A DNA stretch of 64,000 bases from positions 62,001-126,000 of the forward strand of contig NZ_FTMQ01000001.1 of NCBI RefSeq assembly GCF_900156055.1, read 5' to 3'. The notes beneath the pieces are model-generated. The model saw only the letters and a program-made list of their open reading frames with translations. It did no database searches and was not told where the DNA came from. The position numbers were made by a program, and so were the translations under genes. Positions 45,847 through 55,720 of this stretch are shown here, in pieces (position 1 is the stretch's first letter; each line of letters opens with the position of its first letter). The stretch comes from Rhizobium sp. RU33A. GTDB lineage: Bacteria > Pseudomonadota > Alphaproteobacteria > Rhizobiales > Rhizobiaceae.

Positions 45847-45952
45847 TCTGTGCTGAACGATGGGAGAAGTCTAGCGGCTGCGACTTGCCTCACCCTTAAC
45901 GGCGTGATCCAAATCTGACCCCCGACTGAACGCTCCAGCAAGGAAACCAGCC

Positions 45953-46588
45953 ATGTCGTTCCTGTCCTATCTCGATTATGCCGGGATCGCCCTTTTCGCT
46001 GCCACGGGCGCCCTCACCGCGTCGCGCAAGCAGCTCGACATGATCGGCTTTCTTTTCTTCGCGGTGGTGACCGGGCTCGGCGGCGGGACGGTTCGGGACA
46101 TCGTGCTGGGTCGTGTGCCAGTGTTCTGGGTCCTCAACCCAGATTACATCCTGATCTGCTGCGCGATCGGCGTCGTCGTTTTCTTCACAGCCCATCTCGT
46201 CGAATCGCGCTATCGCCTGTTGATCTGGCTCGATGCCATCGGGCTCTCGGCCTATTGCGTGATGGGCGCGGCGAAAGGTCTAGCCGCGACCGGCTCCCCG
46301 ACAATCGCCATCGTCACGGGCACGCTGACGGCGAGTCTTGGCGGTGTGTTGCGCGATCTCTTGGCCAATGAGCCCTCGGTGCTTTTGCGGCCGGAGATCT
46401 ACATCACCGCGGCCCTGGTTGGAGCGGCGGTCTTCACGGCGGCGAACGAGTTCGGAATGCCGCTTTATGCCGCCTCCGCGATCGGAGCGCTGGCAGCCTT
46501 TGCGATCAGAGGCGGCGCACTCTACTTCGGATGGACGTTCCCGACCTACAGGCACAAGCCGGGCCGGCATCCGGATGAGGTCATGTGA
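45953..46588 (+). CDS. TRIC-type cation channel family protein (UPF0126)
   Basis: Membrane protein of 211 residues with about seven helices arranged as two repeats. Each repeat carries a glycine-rich kinked helix followed by a conserved Arg-Asp: GGGTVRDIVLGRVPVFW near residue 43 and GGVLRDLLANEPSVLL near residue 128. This is the prokaryotic TRIC/YicG pattern of trimeric potassium-permeable channels. Starts 16 bases after AGCAAGGAAACC with a usual ATG. Confidence 0.88.
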   Translation: MSFLSYLDYAGIALFAATGALTASRKQLDMIGFLFFAVVTGLGGGTVRDIVLGRVPVFWVLNPDYILICCAIGVVVFFTAHLVESRYRLLIWLDAIGLSAYCVMGAAKGLAATGSPTIAIVTGTLTASLGGVLRDLLANEPSVLLRPEIYITAALVGAAVFTAANEFGMPLYAASAIGALAAFAIRGGALYFGWTFPTYRHKPGRHPDEVM

Positions 46589-46606
46589 GGAGAGGCGAGG
46601 GCGAGG

Positions 46607-47056
46607 TCAGCCCTGCTTGGGGCGCAGCCGGATCACAACGTCGACATGCGCGATTTCCATGCCTTCTGGCGGTGGCGGCAGATTGTCGATGCTGATGTTG
46701 TTCACCGGGATATCCAGCACCTTGTTCTCGCCTTCGACGAAGAAATGGTGATGGTCGGACACGTTCGTATCAAAATAGGTCTTGGAGCTTTCGACAGCGA
46801 GAACGCGGATCAGTCCCGCTTCGGTGAACTGGTGCAGCGTGTTGTAGACGGTCGCAAGCGAGACTGGAAAATCGGCGGAGATAGCCTCTTCGTGCAGCTC
46901 TTCGACGGTCAGGTGGCGGTCACCCTTTGCGAACAGAAGGCCGGCAAGCGCAATGCGCTGCTTCGTCGGGCGCAGGCCCGAGCGGCGCAGTTTCAGTTCG
47001 ATACCCGTTTGGCAGGTTGCCATCGTCAAAGACGCACTCCAATCGTTGCGTGGCAT
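46607..47056 (-). CDS. irr: Iron response regulator Irr (Fur superfamily)
   Basis: Haem-responsive transcription factor of 149 residues that under iron limitation represses iron-rich pathways in rhizobia. The DNA-binding half has LRPTKQRIALAGLLFAKGDRHLTVEELHEEA and VSLATVYNTLHQFTEAGLIRV. The haem-sensing HHH triplet is in NVSDHHHFFVEGE. No Bradyrhizobium-type GCPWHD haem motif is present, as expected for Rhizobiaceae Irr. An ATG at 47023 (MATCQTG) is an alternative start. It is divergent from fabA, the normal rhizobial arrangement. Confidence 0.93.
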   Translation of the reverse strand: MPRNDWSASLTMATCQTGIELKLRRSGLRPTKQRIALAGLLFAKGDRHLTVEELHEEAISADFPVSLATVYNTLHQFTEAGLIRVLAVESSKTYFDTNVSDHHHFFVEGENKVLDIPVNNISIDNLPPPPEGMEIAHVDVVIRLRPKQG

Positions 47057-47064
47057 GCATGAAC

Positions 47065-47080
47065 ATCCACACGTGTGGAT
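47065..47080. promoter_or_regulatory. Perfect 16-base palindrome between irr and fabA
   Basis: ATCCACACGTGTGGAT at 47065-47080 reads the same on both strands and lies 8 bases before the farther-upstream irr start codon. It does not match the iron control element bound by Irr. It may be an operator for irr or for the divergent fabA promoter. The symmetry is seen; binding is inferred. Confidence 0.45.
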
Positions 47081-47327
47081 ATAACTGCAAAATCAGGCTC
47101 TTTCAATAGTTACGCTCGCGAGAAGCCGTGAGACGCCTGCTGTCGGGCGGTTTTTGATGCTTCGGGTCTGGTGATGCCCTTTTCCTTACTGTATGCGACG
47201 ATGATATGAGGATGAGGCCGACACGGCCTCAAGGAAACCGGCGTAGCGGCTGCGGGGCTTCAATTTGCCACCGTCTTGCTCTAATGGGTCCCGGATATCT
47301 GAAGCAGAGGGGGGAAGAAGAAGAACA

Positions 47328-47843
47328 ATGGTTACGAGACAGTCCAGCTACAACTACGACGAAATCCTTGCCTGCGGCCGCGGTGAACTCTTTGGCGAGG
47401 GCAATGCGCAGCTCCCCCTTCCGCCCATGCTGATGGTGCACCGGATCACCGATATTTCCGAAACCGGCGGCGCCTTCGACAAGGGCTATATTCGTGCCGA
47501 ATACGATGTCCGTCCCGATGATTGGTATTTCCCCTGCCATTTCCAGGGCAACCCCATCATGCCAGGCTGCCTTGGCCTCGACGGCATGTGGCAGCTGACC
47601 GGCTTCTTCCTCGGCTGGCTGGGAGAGCCCGGCCGCGGCATGGCCCTGTCAACGGGCGAAGTGAAGTTCAAGGGCATGGTGCGCCCCGAGACGAAACTTC
47701 TCGAATACGGCATCGACTTCAAGCGCGTCATGCGCGGTCGCCTGGTGCTCGGCACGGCCGATGGCTGGTTAAAGGCTGATGGCGAAACTATCTACCAGGC
47801 ATCCGACCTGCGCGTCGGTCTGTCGAAGGACAAGGCGGCCTGA
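47328..47843 (+). CDS. fabA: 3-hydroxydecanoyl-ACP dehydratase/isomerase
   Basis: Bifunctional enzyme of 171 residues that dehydrates 3-hydroxydecanoyl-ACP and isomerises the product to cis-3-decenoyl-ACP, the branch point to unsaturated fatty acids. The active-site His is in [15 protein letters not shown] and the catalytic Asp in [17 protein letters not shown]. The ATG at 47328 follows a purine-rich GAGGGGGGAAG stretch. fabB follows 44 bases downstream, forming the unsaturated fatty acid operon. The acyl chains made here are the substrates for the methyltransferase cluster at 30-33 kb. Confidence 0.96.
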   Translation: MVTRQSSYNYDEILACGRGELFGEGNAQLPLPPMLMVHRITDISETGGAFDKGYIRAEYDVRPDDWYFPCHFQGNPIMPGCLGLDGMWQLTGFFLGWLGEPGRGMALSTGEVKFKGMVRPETKLLEYGIDFKRVMRGRLVLGTADGWLKADGETIYQASDLRVGLSKDKAA

Positions 47844-47887
47844 ACCGGCCCGGTCCGCACCTGAAGTTTATAAAGAAGGTCTGAGAG

Positions 47888-49111
47888 ATGAGACGGGTTG
47901 TAGTAACAGGTCTTGGCATCGTGTCCTCCATCGGTGCCGATGCCGCCGAAGTCACGGCATCGCTGCGCGACGCCAAGTCGGGCATCACCTTTTCTCCCGA
48001 TTTCGCCGAACACGGCTTCAAGTGCCAGGTCTGGGGTAAGCCAGGTCTGGACCCGACCGATCTGGTCGACCGTCGTGCCATGCGCTTCCTGTCCCAGGGC
48101 GGCGCCTGGAACCATGTGGCCATGAAGCAGGCGATCGCTGATGCCGGTCTCGAAGAGGCCGATTATCAGCAGAATGAGCGCGTTGGCATCATCATGGGCT
48201 CCGGCGGTCCGTCGACCAAGCAGATCGTCGAAGCTGCCGATATCGTCCGCCAGAACAACAGCCCGAAGCGCATTGGCCCCTTCGCCGTTCCGAAGGCCAT
48301 GTCGTCGACGGCATCCGCAACGCTTGCCACCTGGTTCAAGCTGCACGGCGTCAACTACTCGATCTCGTCCGCCTGCTCGACCTCGGCGCACTGCATCGGC
48401 AACGCCTATGAGATGATCCAGTGGGGCAAGCAGGACATGGTCTTTGCTGGCGGCCACGAAGATCTCGATTGGACCATGTCCAGCCTGTTTGATGCTATGG
48501 GCGCCATGTCGTCGAAGTACAACGACACCCCTTCGACCGCGTCCCGCGCCTATGACGCCTCTCGTGACGGCTTCGTCATCGCCGGCGGCGCTGGCGTTCT
48601 GGTCCTCGAAGAGCTCGAGCATGCCAAGGCCCGCGGCGCCAAGATCTATGCCGAGGTCGTCGGCTATGGTGCCACCTCCGACGGCTACGACATGGTCGCT
48701 CCCTCGGGCGAAGGCGCGATCCGCTGCATGCGTCAGGCCCTGTCCACCGTGAAGGGTGATGTCGATTACATCAACACCCATGGCACTTCGACGCCGGTGG
48801 GTGACTCCAAGGAAATCGGTGCGATCCGCGAAGTCTTCGGCGACAAGATCCCGCATATCCAGTCGACCAAGTCGCTGACCGGCCACTCGCTCGGCGCCGC
48901 CGGCGTGCAGGAATCGATCTATGGCCTGCTGATGATGCAGGCCGGCTTCATCGGCGAAAGCGCCCACATCACCGAGCTCGATCCGGAATTCGAGGGTGTG
49001 CCGGTTGTCCGCAAGCGCATCGACAACGCCAAGATCGATACCGTGCTGTCGAATTCCTTCGGCTTCGGCGGTACCAACGCGACGCTGGTTTTCCAGCGTC
49101 ATCAAGGCTGA
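47888..49111 (+). CDS. fabB: 3-oxoacyl-ACP synthase I
   Basis: Beta-ketoacyl-ACP synthase I of 407 residues that elongates cis-unsaturated intermediates from FabA. The nucleophilic Cys is in [14 protein letters not shown], and the two catalytic His residues are in [11 protein letters not shown] and [12 protein letters not shown]. The C-terminal [14 protein letters not shown] is typical. It is co-directional with fabA. A fabI gene often follows in rhizobia but is absent here; a terminator and a convergent regulator gene follow instead. Confidence 0.96.
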   Translation: MRRVVVTGLGIVSSIGADAAEVTASLRDAKSGITFSPDFAEHGFKCQVWGKPGLDPTDLVDRRAMRFLSQGGAWNHVAMKQAIADAGLEEADYQQNERVGIIMGSGGPSTKQIVEAADIVRQNNSPKRIGPFAVPKAMSSTASATLATWFKLHGVNYSISSACSTSAHCIGNAYEMIQWGKQDMVFAGGHEDLDWTMSSLFDAMGAMSSKYNDTPSTASRAYDASRDGFVIAGGAGVLVLEELEHAKARGAKIYAEVVGYGATSDGYDMVAPSGEGAIRCMRQALSTVKGDVDYINTHGTSTPVGDSKEIGAIREVFGDKIPHIQSTKSLTGHSLGAAGVQESIYGLLMMQAGFIGESAHITELDPEFEGVPVVRKRIDNAKIDTVLSNSFGFGGTNATLVFQRHQG

Positions 49112-49127
49112 TCGTCCAGACGCCGGA

Positions 49128-49159
49128 ACAAAAAAGCCTGGCGCGTTGCCGCGCCAGGC
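49128..49159 (-). terminator. Intrinsic terminator between fabB and the LuxR-type gene
   Basis: A 9-base stem GCCTGGCGC (49136-49144) with GCGCCAGGC (49151-49159) has a 6-base loop and is followed on the minus strand by TTTTTTGTT. It terminates the small regulator gene. On the plus strand the tail is only GTTCATCC, so fabB termination there is weaker. Confidence 0.85.
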
Positions 49160-49197
49160 GTTCATCCGAAGTGGTCCGCCAGCCGTGGGAGTACGGC

Positions 49198-49461
49198 TTA
49201 CTTCGGTTGATGAGGATCGGTATGGTCAATGACGCCGATCAGCATGGCGAGGCTCACCGCATGCATCAGATTGCTCGCTTCGAGCTTCTCTTGAGCACTG
49301 ACCAGAGCCTGGTTCACCTCTTCCCGTGACAGCACGAGCGCATTCGCCGCCTCGTCCGACCGCATGCCTTCGGCTACGAGCTGCAGGCAGCGTATTTCGC
49401 GATCCGAGAGGATCGAAACAGCAGGCGATCGTCCGATTGCCTGTTTGGTATCGGTTTTCAT
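49198..49461 (-). CDS. Stand-alone LuxR-type helix-turn-helix protein
   Basis: Protein of 87 residues made almost only of a LuxR/FixJ-type DNA-binding domain: ILSDREIRCLQLVAEGMRSDEAANALVLSREEV (helix-turn-helix, about residues 17-50), then a dimerisation-like helix QALVSAQEKLEASNLMHAV. There is no receiver or autoinducer domain. The recognition helix departs from the usual pattern (EEVNQAL where TVxxHL is common). Such small LuxR proteins occur in rhizobia; targets are unknown. Divergent in no pair; it converges on fabB. Confidence 0.75.
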   Translation of the reverse strand: MKTDTKQAIGRSPAVSILSDREIRCLQLVAEGMRSDEAANALVLSREEVNQALVSAQEKLEASNLMHAVSLAMLIGVIDHTDPHQPK

Positions 49462-49669
49462 GATTTAAGTTGCCGCAATGGAGAAACGTCGACTTGATAT
49501 CCATCAGGTCGTCAGGCGGCGCTCATAGCATTCTGCCGGACTTGCGTCGTTGACATCGCGCGCCAACGGCTTATCCGAACACGCTAAAAGAAGGGAAATA
49601 CAGCGCTGGAAGCGCTTTGATCGCTCAATTAGGGCCGATCGCGCCGCCCTTGTCAAGTTTCTGCAGCTG

Positions 49670-50692
49670 TCAGGCAGACTTCCGCTCGCGTACTTCCGTT
49701 GGGGTGGTGCCGAACCACCGCGTGACGGAGCGCGTGAAGGCGCTCGGCGCGGAGTAGCCGAGCCGGTAGCAGATTTCCGAGATCGGCAGTTCACTTTCGG
49801 TCAACAGATTGAAGCTGACCTCCTTGCGGATCTGATCCCGCAATTCGTTGAGGTTCGTTCCGTGGCCCGCCAGCCGGCGCTGGAACGTTCTCTCCGACAA
49901 TCCGAAATAGGGTGCGATCTCGGCGAGCGGATAATCGTCATCCGATACGTGCAGCAGCAGGTAGCGACGGACCTGCTCCAGGAAATCAGCGCTCTTCTCA
50001 GGCGTCGGCGGTCTCAGGCTCCTACATTGCAGATCCATCAGTTCAAAAAGCCTGCGGTCGCCCGTGGGGTTTTGCGCCTGAAGGAAGCTGGGCGGGAAAT
50101 GCACGCAGTTCACACGCGCGCCGAAGCTCACGCGCCGCGACAGCAACTGCCGAAAGGGCTTGTGATTGCGCGGAGCCGGTCTTTCCAGTTGAACTTCGAT
50201 ACCGTCGCTGGTGGCAAACGCCTGGGCCCGTTGCATTACCAGCCCGACCGACATGTCGACATACTGGTCGCGTTTTACGATGATGGGAGCGAAGGTCCAG
50301 GCGAGATGCGCACCGCGCTCGTCGAGCGTCAGCTTGGAATAGCTGGTATGGGTCACATACTGGATGTGGTCGTCGAGAAACTGGACGAAATCCAGCCCTG
50401 TCGGCGCCGCCATCAAGCCGTAGCCGAACGGACCGGTCGAGCCGGCCTCATATCGCGTGATGCTTGCAAGTGCGAATGCCTCATCATCGGACAGCAGCGC
50501 GCAAGTCTCCAGGAGCCTGCAGAGGCGATCGAGGCTGATGCGCGCAGTCAGGCTCTGGAAAATCTGCGGATCGATCTCCAGCGCCTTGCAAATGGGTTTT
50601 ATGTCGATGCCATAGGACAGGGCATGCTCGACCACCGCTGATGCGAGGCCGGCCACGGTGGTCAATTCATCGGTGAGATTCCGAGAAGGCAT
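49670..50692 (-). CDS. AraC-family transcriptional regulator
   Basis: Regulator of 340 residues. The N-terminal two-thirds match the Arabinose_bd ligand domain found in OruR/ArgR-like AraC regulators (AVVEHALSYGIDIKPICKAL, TGPFGYGLMAAPTGLDFVQFL). The C-terminal AraC domain has two helix-turn-helix units, PLAEIAPYFGLSERTFQRRL and LPISEICYRLGYSAPSAFTRSV, ending RWFGTTPTEVRE. The ligand and target genes are unknown; nearby genes give no clear candidate operon. Confidence 0.87.
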   Translation of the reverse strand: MPSRNLTDELTTVAGLASAVVEHALSYGIDIKPICKALEIDPQIFQSLTARISLDRLCRLLETCALLSDDEAFALASITRYEAGSTGPFGYGLMAAPTGLDFVQFLDDHIQYVTHTSYSKLTLDERGAHLAWTFAPIIVKRDQYVDMSVGLVMQRAQAFATSDGIEVQLERPAPRNHKPFRQLLSRRVSFGARVNCVHFPPSFLQAQNPTGDRRLFELMDLQCRSLRPPTPEKSADFLEQVRRYLLLHVSDDDYPLAEIAPYFGLSERTFQRRLAGHGTNLNELRDQIRKEVSFNLLTESELPISEICYRLGYSAPSAFTRSVTRWFGTTPTEVRERKSA

Positions 50693-50808
50693 GAGACCGC
50701 TGGCGCCAGAAGTGAAGCTTATGGCGCCAGATGCTAAGGTAGGTGCGATCCGGAGTCGAGGGGCGCGTAGTCTAAGTCCGCGCCCTCCCGATCACGATCG
50801 CTTTTGTG

Positions 50809-51825
50809 TCAGCGCTTTGCCCAGAGGACCTTGAAGCGGGCATTCCGGCATACTTCTCCAGACTGCTTGAAATGTTGAGCCAGCACGGGCTCGTAGGGCA
50901 GGCCCCGGTTTGCCACCATCAGGAGGTCACCGCCGCCGCGCAGCGAATCTGCGGCTGCCTTGATCATTGCGGCACCGATAGAAGGCTCGGCGGCGTGGCC
51001 CTCATGGAAGGGCGGGTTCATGATGACGAGGTCGTACTTCTCTTTCGGCGGCTCGTTGCCAAGATCCTGCCAGAAGAACCGTGTCGTCAGATCAGGGCAG
51101 TTGCGCGCCAGATTGCGCTTGGCATGCTCCAGGGCCTCGTGGCTCGCTTCGAAGAGATCGATGCGATTGGTGCGGGGCGCAGCCTCCGCAAGCATGACCG
51201 ACAGATAGCCCCAGCCCGCGCCGAAATCGGCTGCATTGCCGTCGAAGGCCGTCGGCAGGCGGCTTGCGAGCAGTTCGGAGCCTTCATCGGCATGGGCGTG
51301 GGAAAAGAGACCGGAGCGCGTCTCGAAGCGACCGTCGACCGTGACCGGCTTGGCGGAAAGCGTTGAAACGATTGTTGATGGATCCTCGGGTGCGGCGAAC
51401 CAGACGACGACGCCGTGGTATTTCGGCATGGATTCCGGTGCGAGGCCGAACCTGTCGAGCTGCTTGCGCAGCGGCAGGATGCCGTCTTCCTTGGCGCCTG
51501 CGACCAGAATGATGCCGCCGGCCTTGACCCGCTTCAGCGCTTCGGCGACGCGGTCCTCGTTGACGCCCTTGTGCTTGCTGCAGAGGATGAGGGCACCGTC
51601 GTAGCCCTCACCATCGACCGTCGGGACGGGCTGGAGGTGGCTGGCTTCGAGGCGCCGGAATTCCGGGCGGAAATCCTGAACCACGGTCAGTTCGGCTGCA
51701 AAGCCCTCGGGCTTGGCAAATCCCGCCTCGGCGCCGAGAAACAGGTAACGGCTTCCGGCTTCGGGAAGGGCGACGGTTTCCGTGACGAAGGGGTGGAACA
51801 GGGTCTTCAGGGTTTCGCGGCTCAT
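50809..51825 (-). CDS. Class I SAM methyltransferase, RsmC/RlmG-like
   Basis: Methyltransferase of 338 residues with two related halves. The C-terminal half carries the SAM motif DFGAGWGYLSVMLAEAAPRTNRIDLFE and the N6/N2 purine-methyltransferase motif IMNPPFHEGHA. The NPPFH signature and the degenerate N-terminal half match RsmC/RlmG, enzymes making m2G in ribosomal RNA (G1207 of 16S for RsmC). It lies just after the pnp terminator. Family is well supported; which G is modified is not. Confidence 0.85.
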   Translation of the reverse strand: MSRETLKTLFHPFVTETVALPEAGSRYLFLGAEAGFAKPEGFAAELTVVQDFRPEFRRLEASHLQPVPTVDGEGYDGALILCSKHKGVNEDRVAEALKRVKAGGIILVAGAKEDGILPLRKQLDRFGLAPESMPKYHGVVVWFAAPEDPSTIVSTLSAKPVTVDGRFETRSGLFSHAHADEGSELLASRLPTAFDGNAADFGAGWGYLSVMLAEAAPRTNRIDLFEASHEALEHAKRNLARNCPDLTTRFFWQDLGNEPPKEKYDLVIMNPPFHEGHAAEPSIGAAMIKAAADSLRGGGDLLMVANRGLPYEPVLAQHFKQSGEVCRNARFKVLWAKR

Positions 51826-51850
51826 GGCTCGGTCTTCTTTCTCGGCGAAC

Positions 51851-51880
51851 AAAAAAGGCGCGGGAAATTCTCCCGCGCCT
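51851..51880 (-). terminator. Intrinsic terminator after pnp
   Basis: A 10-base stem AGGCGCGGGA/TCCCGCGCCT (51856-51865 and 51871-51880) with a 5-base loop is followed on the minus strand by a run of T residues (51856-51851). It ends the rimP-to-pnp gene series. Confidence 0.9.
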
Positions 51881-51901
51881 CGGATCGGGAACGACGTCCG
51901 C

Positions 51902-54043
51902 TTATTCAGCGGCTTCGCCGTCGTTCTTCTTCTCGGCCACGATTTCCTGGCCGGTGGTCTGATCGACGACCTTCATCGACAGGCGAACCTTGCCGCGCTC
52001 ATCGAAGCCCATGAGCTTGACCCAGACCTTGTCGCCTTCCTTGACGACGTCGGAGGTCTTGGCGACACGCTCGGACGCCAGCTGCGAGATGTGCACGAGG
52101 CCGTCACGCGAACCGAAGAAGTTGACGAAGGCGCCGAAGTCGGCGGTCTTCACAACGGTACCTTCGTAGATCACGCCAACTTCTGGCTCGGCCACGATCG
52201 AATGGATCCACTTGCGGGCCGCTTCGATTTCCTTGCCGGAGGCGGAGGCGATCTTCACGGTGCCGTCGTCTTCGATGTTGATCTTGGCGCCGGTCTTCTC
52301 GACGATTTCGCGGATGACCTTGCCGCCCGAACCGATGACTTCACGGATCTTGTCGACCGGAATGTTCATCACTTCGATGCGCGGTGCGAATTCGCCGAGC
52401 TGCGAGCGACCTTCGGTGATGGCGTTCGCCATTTCGTTCAGGATGTGCTTGCGGCCACCCTGTGCCTGGCCGAGTGCGACCTTCATGATCTCTTCGGTGA
52501 TACCGGCGATCTTGATGTCCATCTGCAGCGAGGTGATGCCATCGGCAGTACCGGCAACCTTGAAGTCCATGTCGCCGAGGTGGTCTTCGTCACCGAGGAT
52601 GTCGGAGAGAACCGCGAAGCGCTCACCTTCCAGGATCAGACCCATGGCGATACCGGCAACCGGCTTGGCCAGCGGAACGCCGGCGTCCATCAGTGCGAGC
52701 GAGGTGCCGCAGACGGTTGCCATCGAGGACGAGCCGTTCGACTCGGTGATCTCCGAGACAACACGCAGCGTGTAGGGGAACTGCTCAGGCGACGGCAGCA
52801 TCGGGCGGATAGCGCGCCATGCGAGCTTGCCATGACCGATTTCGCGGCGGCCTGGCGAACCCATGCGGCCCGTTTCACCGACCGAGTAGGGCGGGAAGTT
52901 GTAATGCAGAAGGAAGCGTTCCTTGTACATGCCGGTCAGGCTGTCGACATACTGCTCGTCTTCGCCTGTGCCGAGCGTGGCGACAACGATCGCCTGGGTC
53001 TCGCCGCGGGTAAAGAGGGCCGAACCATGCGTGCGTGGCAGGATGCCGACTTCCGACACGATGGCGCGAACCGTTTCGAGGTCACGACCGTCGATGCGGC
53101 TCTTGGTGTCCAGGATGTTCCAGCGAACGATCTTCGCCTGCAGGTGCTTGAAGACGGCACCGATGACTTCGTTCGGGTACTTCGGCTCAACGCCTTCCGG
53201 GAAGAAATGCGCCTTCACCTTCGCCTTGACGGCGTCGACGGCTGCATAACGTTCAGCTTTCTGCGTGTTCTTGTAGGCGGCGCGCAGTTCGGCTTCGAAA
53301 TGCTGCAGCATTTCGGCTTCGAGAGCGGAATGATCTTCCGGTTCGAACTCGCGGGGCTCCTTGGCAGCCACTTCGGCGAGCTTGATGATCGCGTCGATGA
53401 CCGGCTGGAAGCTTTTGTGGCCGAACATCACAGCGCCGAGCATGATGTCTTCGTTCAGTTCCTTGGCTTCCGACTCGACCATCAGGACGGCGTCCTGGGT
53501 GCCGGCAACGACGAGATCGAGGGTCGACTCGTCCATCTCATCGAGATGTGGGTTCAGAACATATTCGCCGTTGATGTAGCCGACGCGAGCACCGCCGACC
53601 GGGCCCATGAAGGGTACGCCGGAGAGCGTGAGGGCTGCTGAAGCGGCAACCATGGCCAGAACGTCCGGATCGTTTTCGAGGTCATGCTGGACCACGGTGA
53701 CGACAACCTGGGTTTCGTTCTTGTAACCTTCCGGGAAGAGCGGACGAATCGGACGGTCGATCAGGCGGGAAACCAGCGTTTCCTTCTCCGACGGGCGACC
53801 TTCGCGCTTGAAGTAGCCACCCGGGATCTTGCCGGCGGCATAGGTCTTTTCCTGGTAGTTTACGGTGAGCGGGAAAAAGTCCTGGCCCGGCTTGGCCGAC
53901 TTTGCGGAAACTACGGTGGCGAGGACGACAGTTTCGCCATAAGTGGCGAGAACGGCACCGTCAGCCTGGCGGGCGATCTTGCCGGTCTCAAGCTTCAGCG
54001 GGCGGCCTGCCCATTCGATCTCTACGCTGTGAACATCAAACAT
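51902..54043 (-). CDS. pnp: Polyribonucleotide nucleotidyltransferase (PNPase)
   Basis: Phosphorolytic 3'-5' exoribonuclease of 713 residues, a component of the degradosome. Two RNase PH-like domains are visible: the first with [25 protein letters not shown] and [11 protein letters not shown], the second with [14 protein letters not shown] and [20 protein letters not shown] domain ([23 protein letters not shown]) and an S1 domain ([30 protein letters not shown]) follow. The start at 54043 ([11 protein letters not shown]) follows AAGGACAAGAT. Downstream of rpsO as in most bacteria. Confidence 0.97.
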   Translation of the reverse strand: MFDVHSVEIEWAGRPLKLETGKIARQADGAVLATYGETVVLATVVSAKSAKPGQDFFPLTVNYQEKTYAAGKIPGGYFKREGRPSEKETLVSRLIDRPIRPLFPEGYKNETQVVVTVVQHDLENDPDVLAMVAASAALTLSGVPFMGPVGGARVGYINGEYVLNPHLDEMDESTLDLVVAGTQDAVLMVESEAKELNEDIMLGAVMFGHKSFQPVIDAIIKLAEVAAKEPREFEPEDHSALEAEMLQHFEAELRAAYKNTQKAERYAAVDAVKAKVKAHFFPEGVEPKYPNEVIGAVFKHLQAKIVRWNILDTKSRIDGRDLETVRAIVSEVGILPRTHGSALFTRGETQAIVVATLGTGEDEQYVDSLTGMYKERFLLHYNFPPYSVGETGRMGSPGRREIGHGKLAWRAIRPMLPSPEQFPYTLRVVSEITESNGSSSMATVCGTSLALMDAGVPLAKPVAGIAMGLILEGERFAVLSDILGDEDHLGDMDFKVAGTADGITSLQMDIKIAGITEEIMKVALGQAQGGRKHILNEMANAITEGRSQLGEFAPRIEVMNIPVDKIREVIGSGGKVIREIVEKTGAKINIEDDGTVKIASASGKEIEAARKWIHSIVAEPEVGVIYEGTVVKTADFGAFVNFFGSRDGLVHISQLASERVAKTSDVVKEGDKVWVKLMGFDERGKVRLSMKVVDQTTGQEIVAEKKNDGEAAE

Positions 54044-54321
54044 ATCTTGTCCTTCATATGCGGACCTTCGTCCTGCCGAATGGGCAGGGGCGTTCGGTCT
54101 GCAATGTGCTGACGCAATCACGGGCAAGACAGTGGGAGGCTTCGGTTTCGGCATTGGCCGGTTCGAGCACCCGACAGGGTGCGGAAGCATCCAACAATCC
54201 TGCCCCATGACAGGTCATCGGTTGTCGTCGACAGATCCGGCCCATCCGGCCTGTCGTTTGTTCCGGGCGGTCTTCGCGCGGAACCGGTCGCGGGTCTTGT
54301 AGCCTGACCCGGAAAGGCAAC

Positions 54322-54350
54322 CGGCGGACCTTCTTGAAGAAGGTCCGCCG
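54322..54350 (-). promoter_or_regulatory. rpsO-pnp intergenic hairpin
   Basis: The 315-base gap between rpsO and pnp holds a long perfect inverted repeat, CGGCGGACCTTC (54322-54333) and its complement (54339-54350), with a 5-base loop, directly after the rpsO stop. There is no T-run. In E. coli an RNase III-cleaved hairpin in the same gap controls pnp by autoregulation, so this may be a processing site. Nothing else is clear in the gap. Confidence 0.55.
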
Positions 54351-54358
54351 GGAAGTTG

Positions 54359-54628
54359 TTAGCGGCGGATGCCGAGGCGCGTGATCAGGGTCGTGTAACG
54401 AGCCTCATCCTGCTTCTTGACATAGTCGAGAAGCGAACGGCGGGTCGAAACCATGGTCAGAAGGCCACGACGCGAGTGGTTGTCCTTCTTGTGACCCTTG
54501 AAGTGTTCCGTCAGGTTGGTGATACGCTCGGTCAGGATTGCGACCTGAACTTCCGGAGAACCGGTGTCGCCTTCCTTGATTGCGTATTCCTTGATGAGGG
54601 CGGCCTTGCGCTCTGCAGTGATCGACAT
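54359..54628 (-). CDS. rpsO: 30S ribosomal protein S15
   Basis: Primary 16S rRNA-binding protein of 89 residues, the standard length. Hallmarks are [34 protein letters not shown] and [16 protein letters not shown]. It starts behind AGAAAGGATTCACG and is located between truB and pnp in the conserved gene order. Confidence 0.97.
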   Translation of the reverse strand: MSITAERKAALIKEYAIKEGDTGSPEVQVAILTERITNLTEHFKGHKKDNHSRRGLLTMVSTRRSLLDYVKKQDEARYTTLITRLGIRR

Positions 54629-54778
54629 CGTGAATCCTTTCTAGAATAAGGAGAAACAGGTCGCCAAACGCCGGGATGTCGTCCAGCATTGGCCGTGAAT
54701 GCAGGCACCCGAAGGGCCAGCTGCCGCCGCCTATACTCCATTCCCTTAAGAAAGGAAAGAGCAGGCGGCGGGAAGGCT

Positions 54779-55708
54779 TCAGGCGAAGACGCGCCGCGGG
54801 TGAAACTCGCCGCCTGCGATCTCGCCGATCGCGATCAACTTGCCGCCGGCAAGCGCAACCGCCTCAGGCTCTGCAACGGGTGCATCGCGGCCGCGCAGGA
54901 TGATCGGGTTGCCCATGCGCAACCGATGCGCCTGGTCATCGGTGATCCTGAGTTGCGGCAAGGCGGATAGCGCTTCGGCCGTATCACCGAGGAAGGCGTC
55001 GAGAGCGGCCAGCCGCTCATCCCGGTCCTCGATGGCTTCGAGCGCCACGAGCTCTGCGAGCGGCACCATCATCTCTTCGGCAAACGGGGCCACGAAGGTG
55101 CGGCGGAGCGAGGAGATATGTCCGTAGCAGCCTAGATCGCGACCGAAGTCGCGGGCCAGCGAGCGCACGTAAGTGCCTTTGCCGCATTCAACTTCGAAAT
55201 GTGCCTTGTCGCCTTCGCAGTTCAGGAGCGTCAGGCGGTGGATCTCGACCTCGCGCGATGGGATCTCGACCGTCTCTCCGTCACGCGCCAGGTCATAGGC
55301 GCGCTCTCCGGCGATCTTAATCGCGGAGAACTGCGGCGGGATCTGGTTGATGGTCCCCGTATAGTTCGGCAGCAGGGCGCGAATGTCTTCCTCGGCCGGA
55401 CGCTTGTCCGAGCTCTGTGTAACTTCGCCCTCGAGATCGTCCGTCGAGCGCTCTTCGCCCCAGGTGACCGTGAATTCGTAGATTTTCCGCCCGTCCATGA
55501 CGTAAGGGACGGTCTTCGTCGCATCGCCGAGAGCAATCGGCAGCATGCCGGATGCGAGTGGGTCGAGCGTGCCGGCATGACCGGCCTTCTGAGCGTTGAA
55601 CAGCCACTTGATCTTGCCGACGGCCTCGGTCGAGCCGAAATCCACCGGCTTGTCGAGAATGAGCCAGCCCGAAATCGGACGGCCCTTGGGCTTGCGGGGT
55701 TTGGACAT
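54779..55708 (-). CDS. truB: tRNA pseudouridine-55 synthase
   Basis: Pseudouridine synthase of 309 residues forming Psi55 in the T-loop of tRNAs. The catalytic Asp is in [18 protein letters not shown]. Other TruB features are [14 protein letters not shown] at the N-terminus and [16 protein letters not shown]-terminal PUA-like segment contains LRMGNPIIL. It follows rbfA by 12 bases in the infB-rbfA-truB-rpsO order. Confidence 0.95.
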   Translation of the reverse strand: MSKPRKPKGRPISGWLILDKPVDFGSTEAVGKIKWLFNAQKAGHAGTLDPLASGMLPIALGDATKTVPYVMDGRKIYEFTVTWGEERSTDDLEGEVTQSSDKRPAEEDIRALLPNYTGTINQIPPQFSAIKIAGERAYDLARDGETVEIPSREVEIHRLTLLNCEGDKAHFEVECGKGTYVRSLARDFGRDLGCYGHISSLRRTFVAPFAEEMMVPLAELVALEAIEDRDERLAALDAFLGDTAEALSALPQLRITDDQAHRLRMGNPIILRGRDAPVAEPEAVALAGGKLIAIGEIAGGEFHPRRVFA

Positions 55709-55720
55709 CTAGGTCTTTTC

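Noticed and set aside
47057..47327. Iron control element in the irr-fabA gap
   Set aside because: I looked for the TTTAGAA/TTCTAAA-type dyad expected for Irr and did not find it; only the unrelated 16-base palindrome is present.
51782..53641. 619-codon open frame opposite pnp
   Set aside because: Antisense shadow of PNPase with a composition unlike real proteins.
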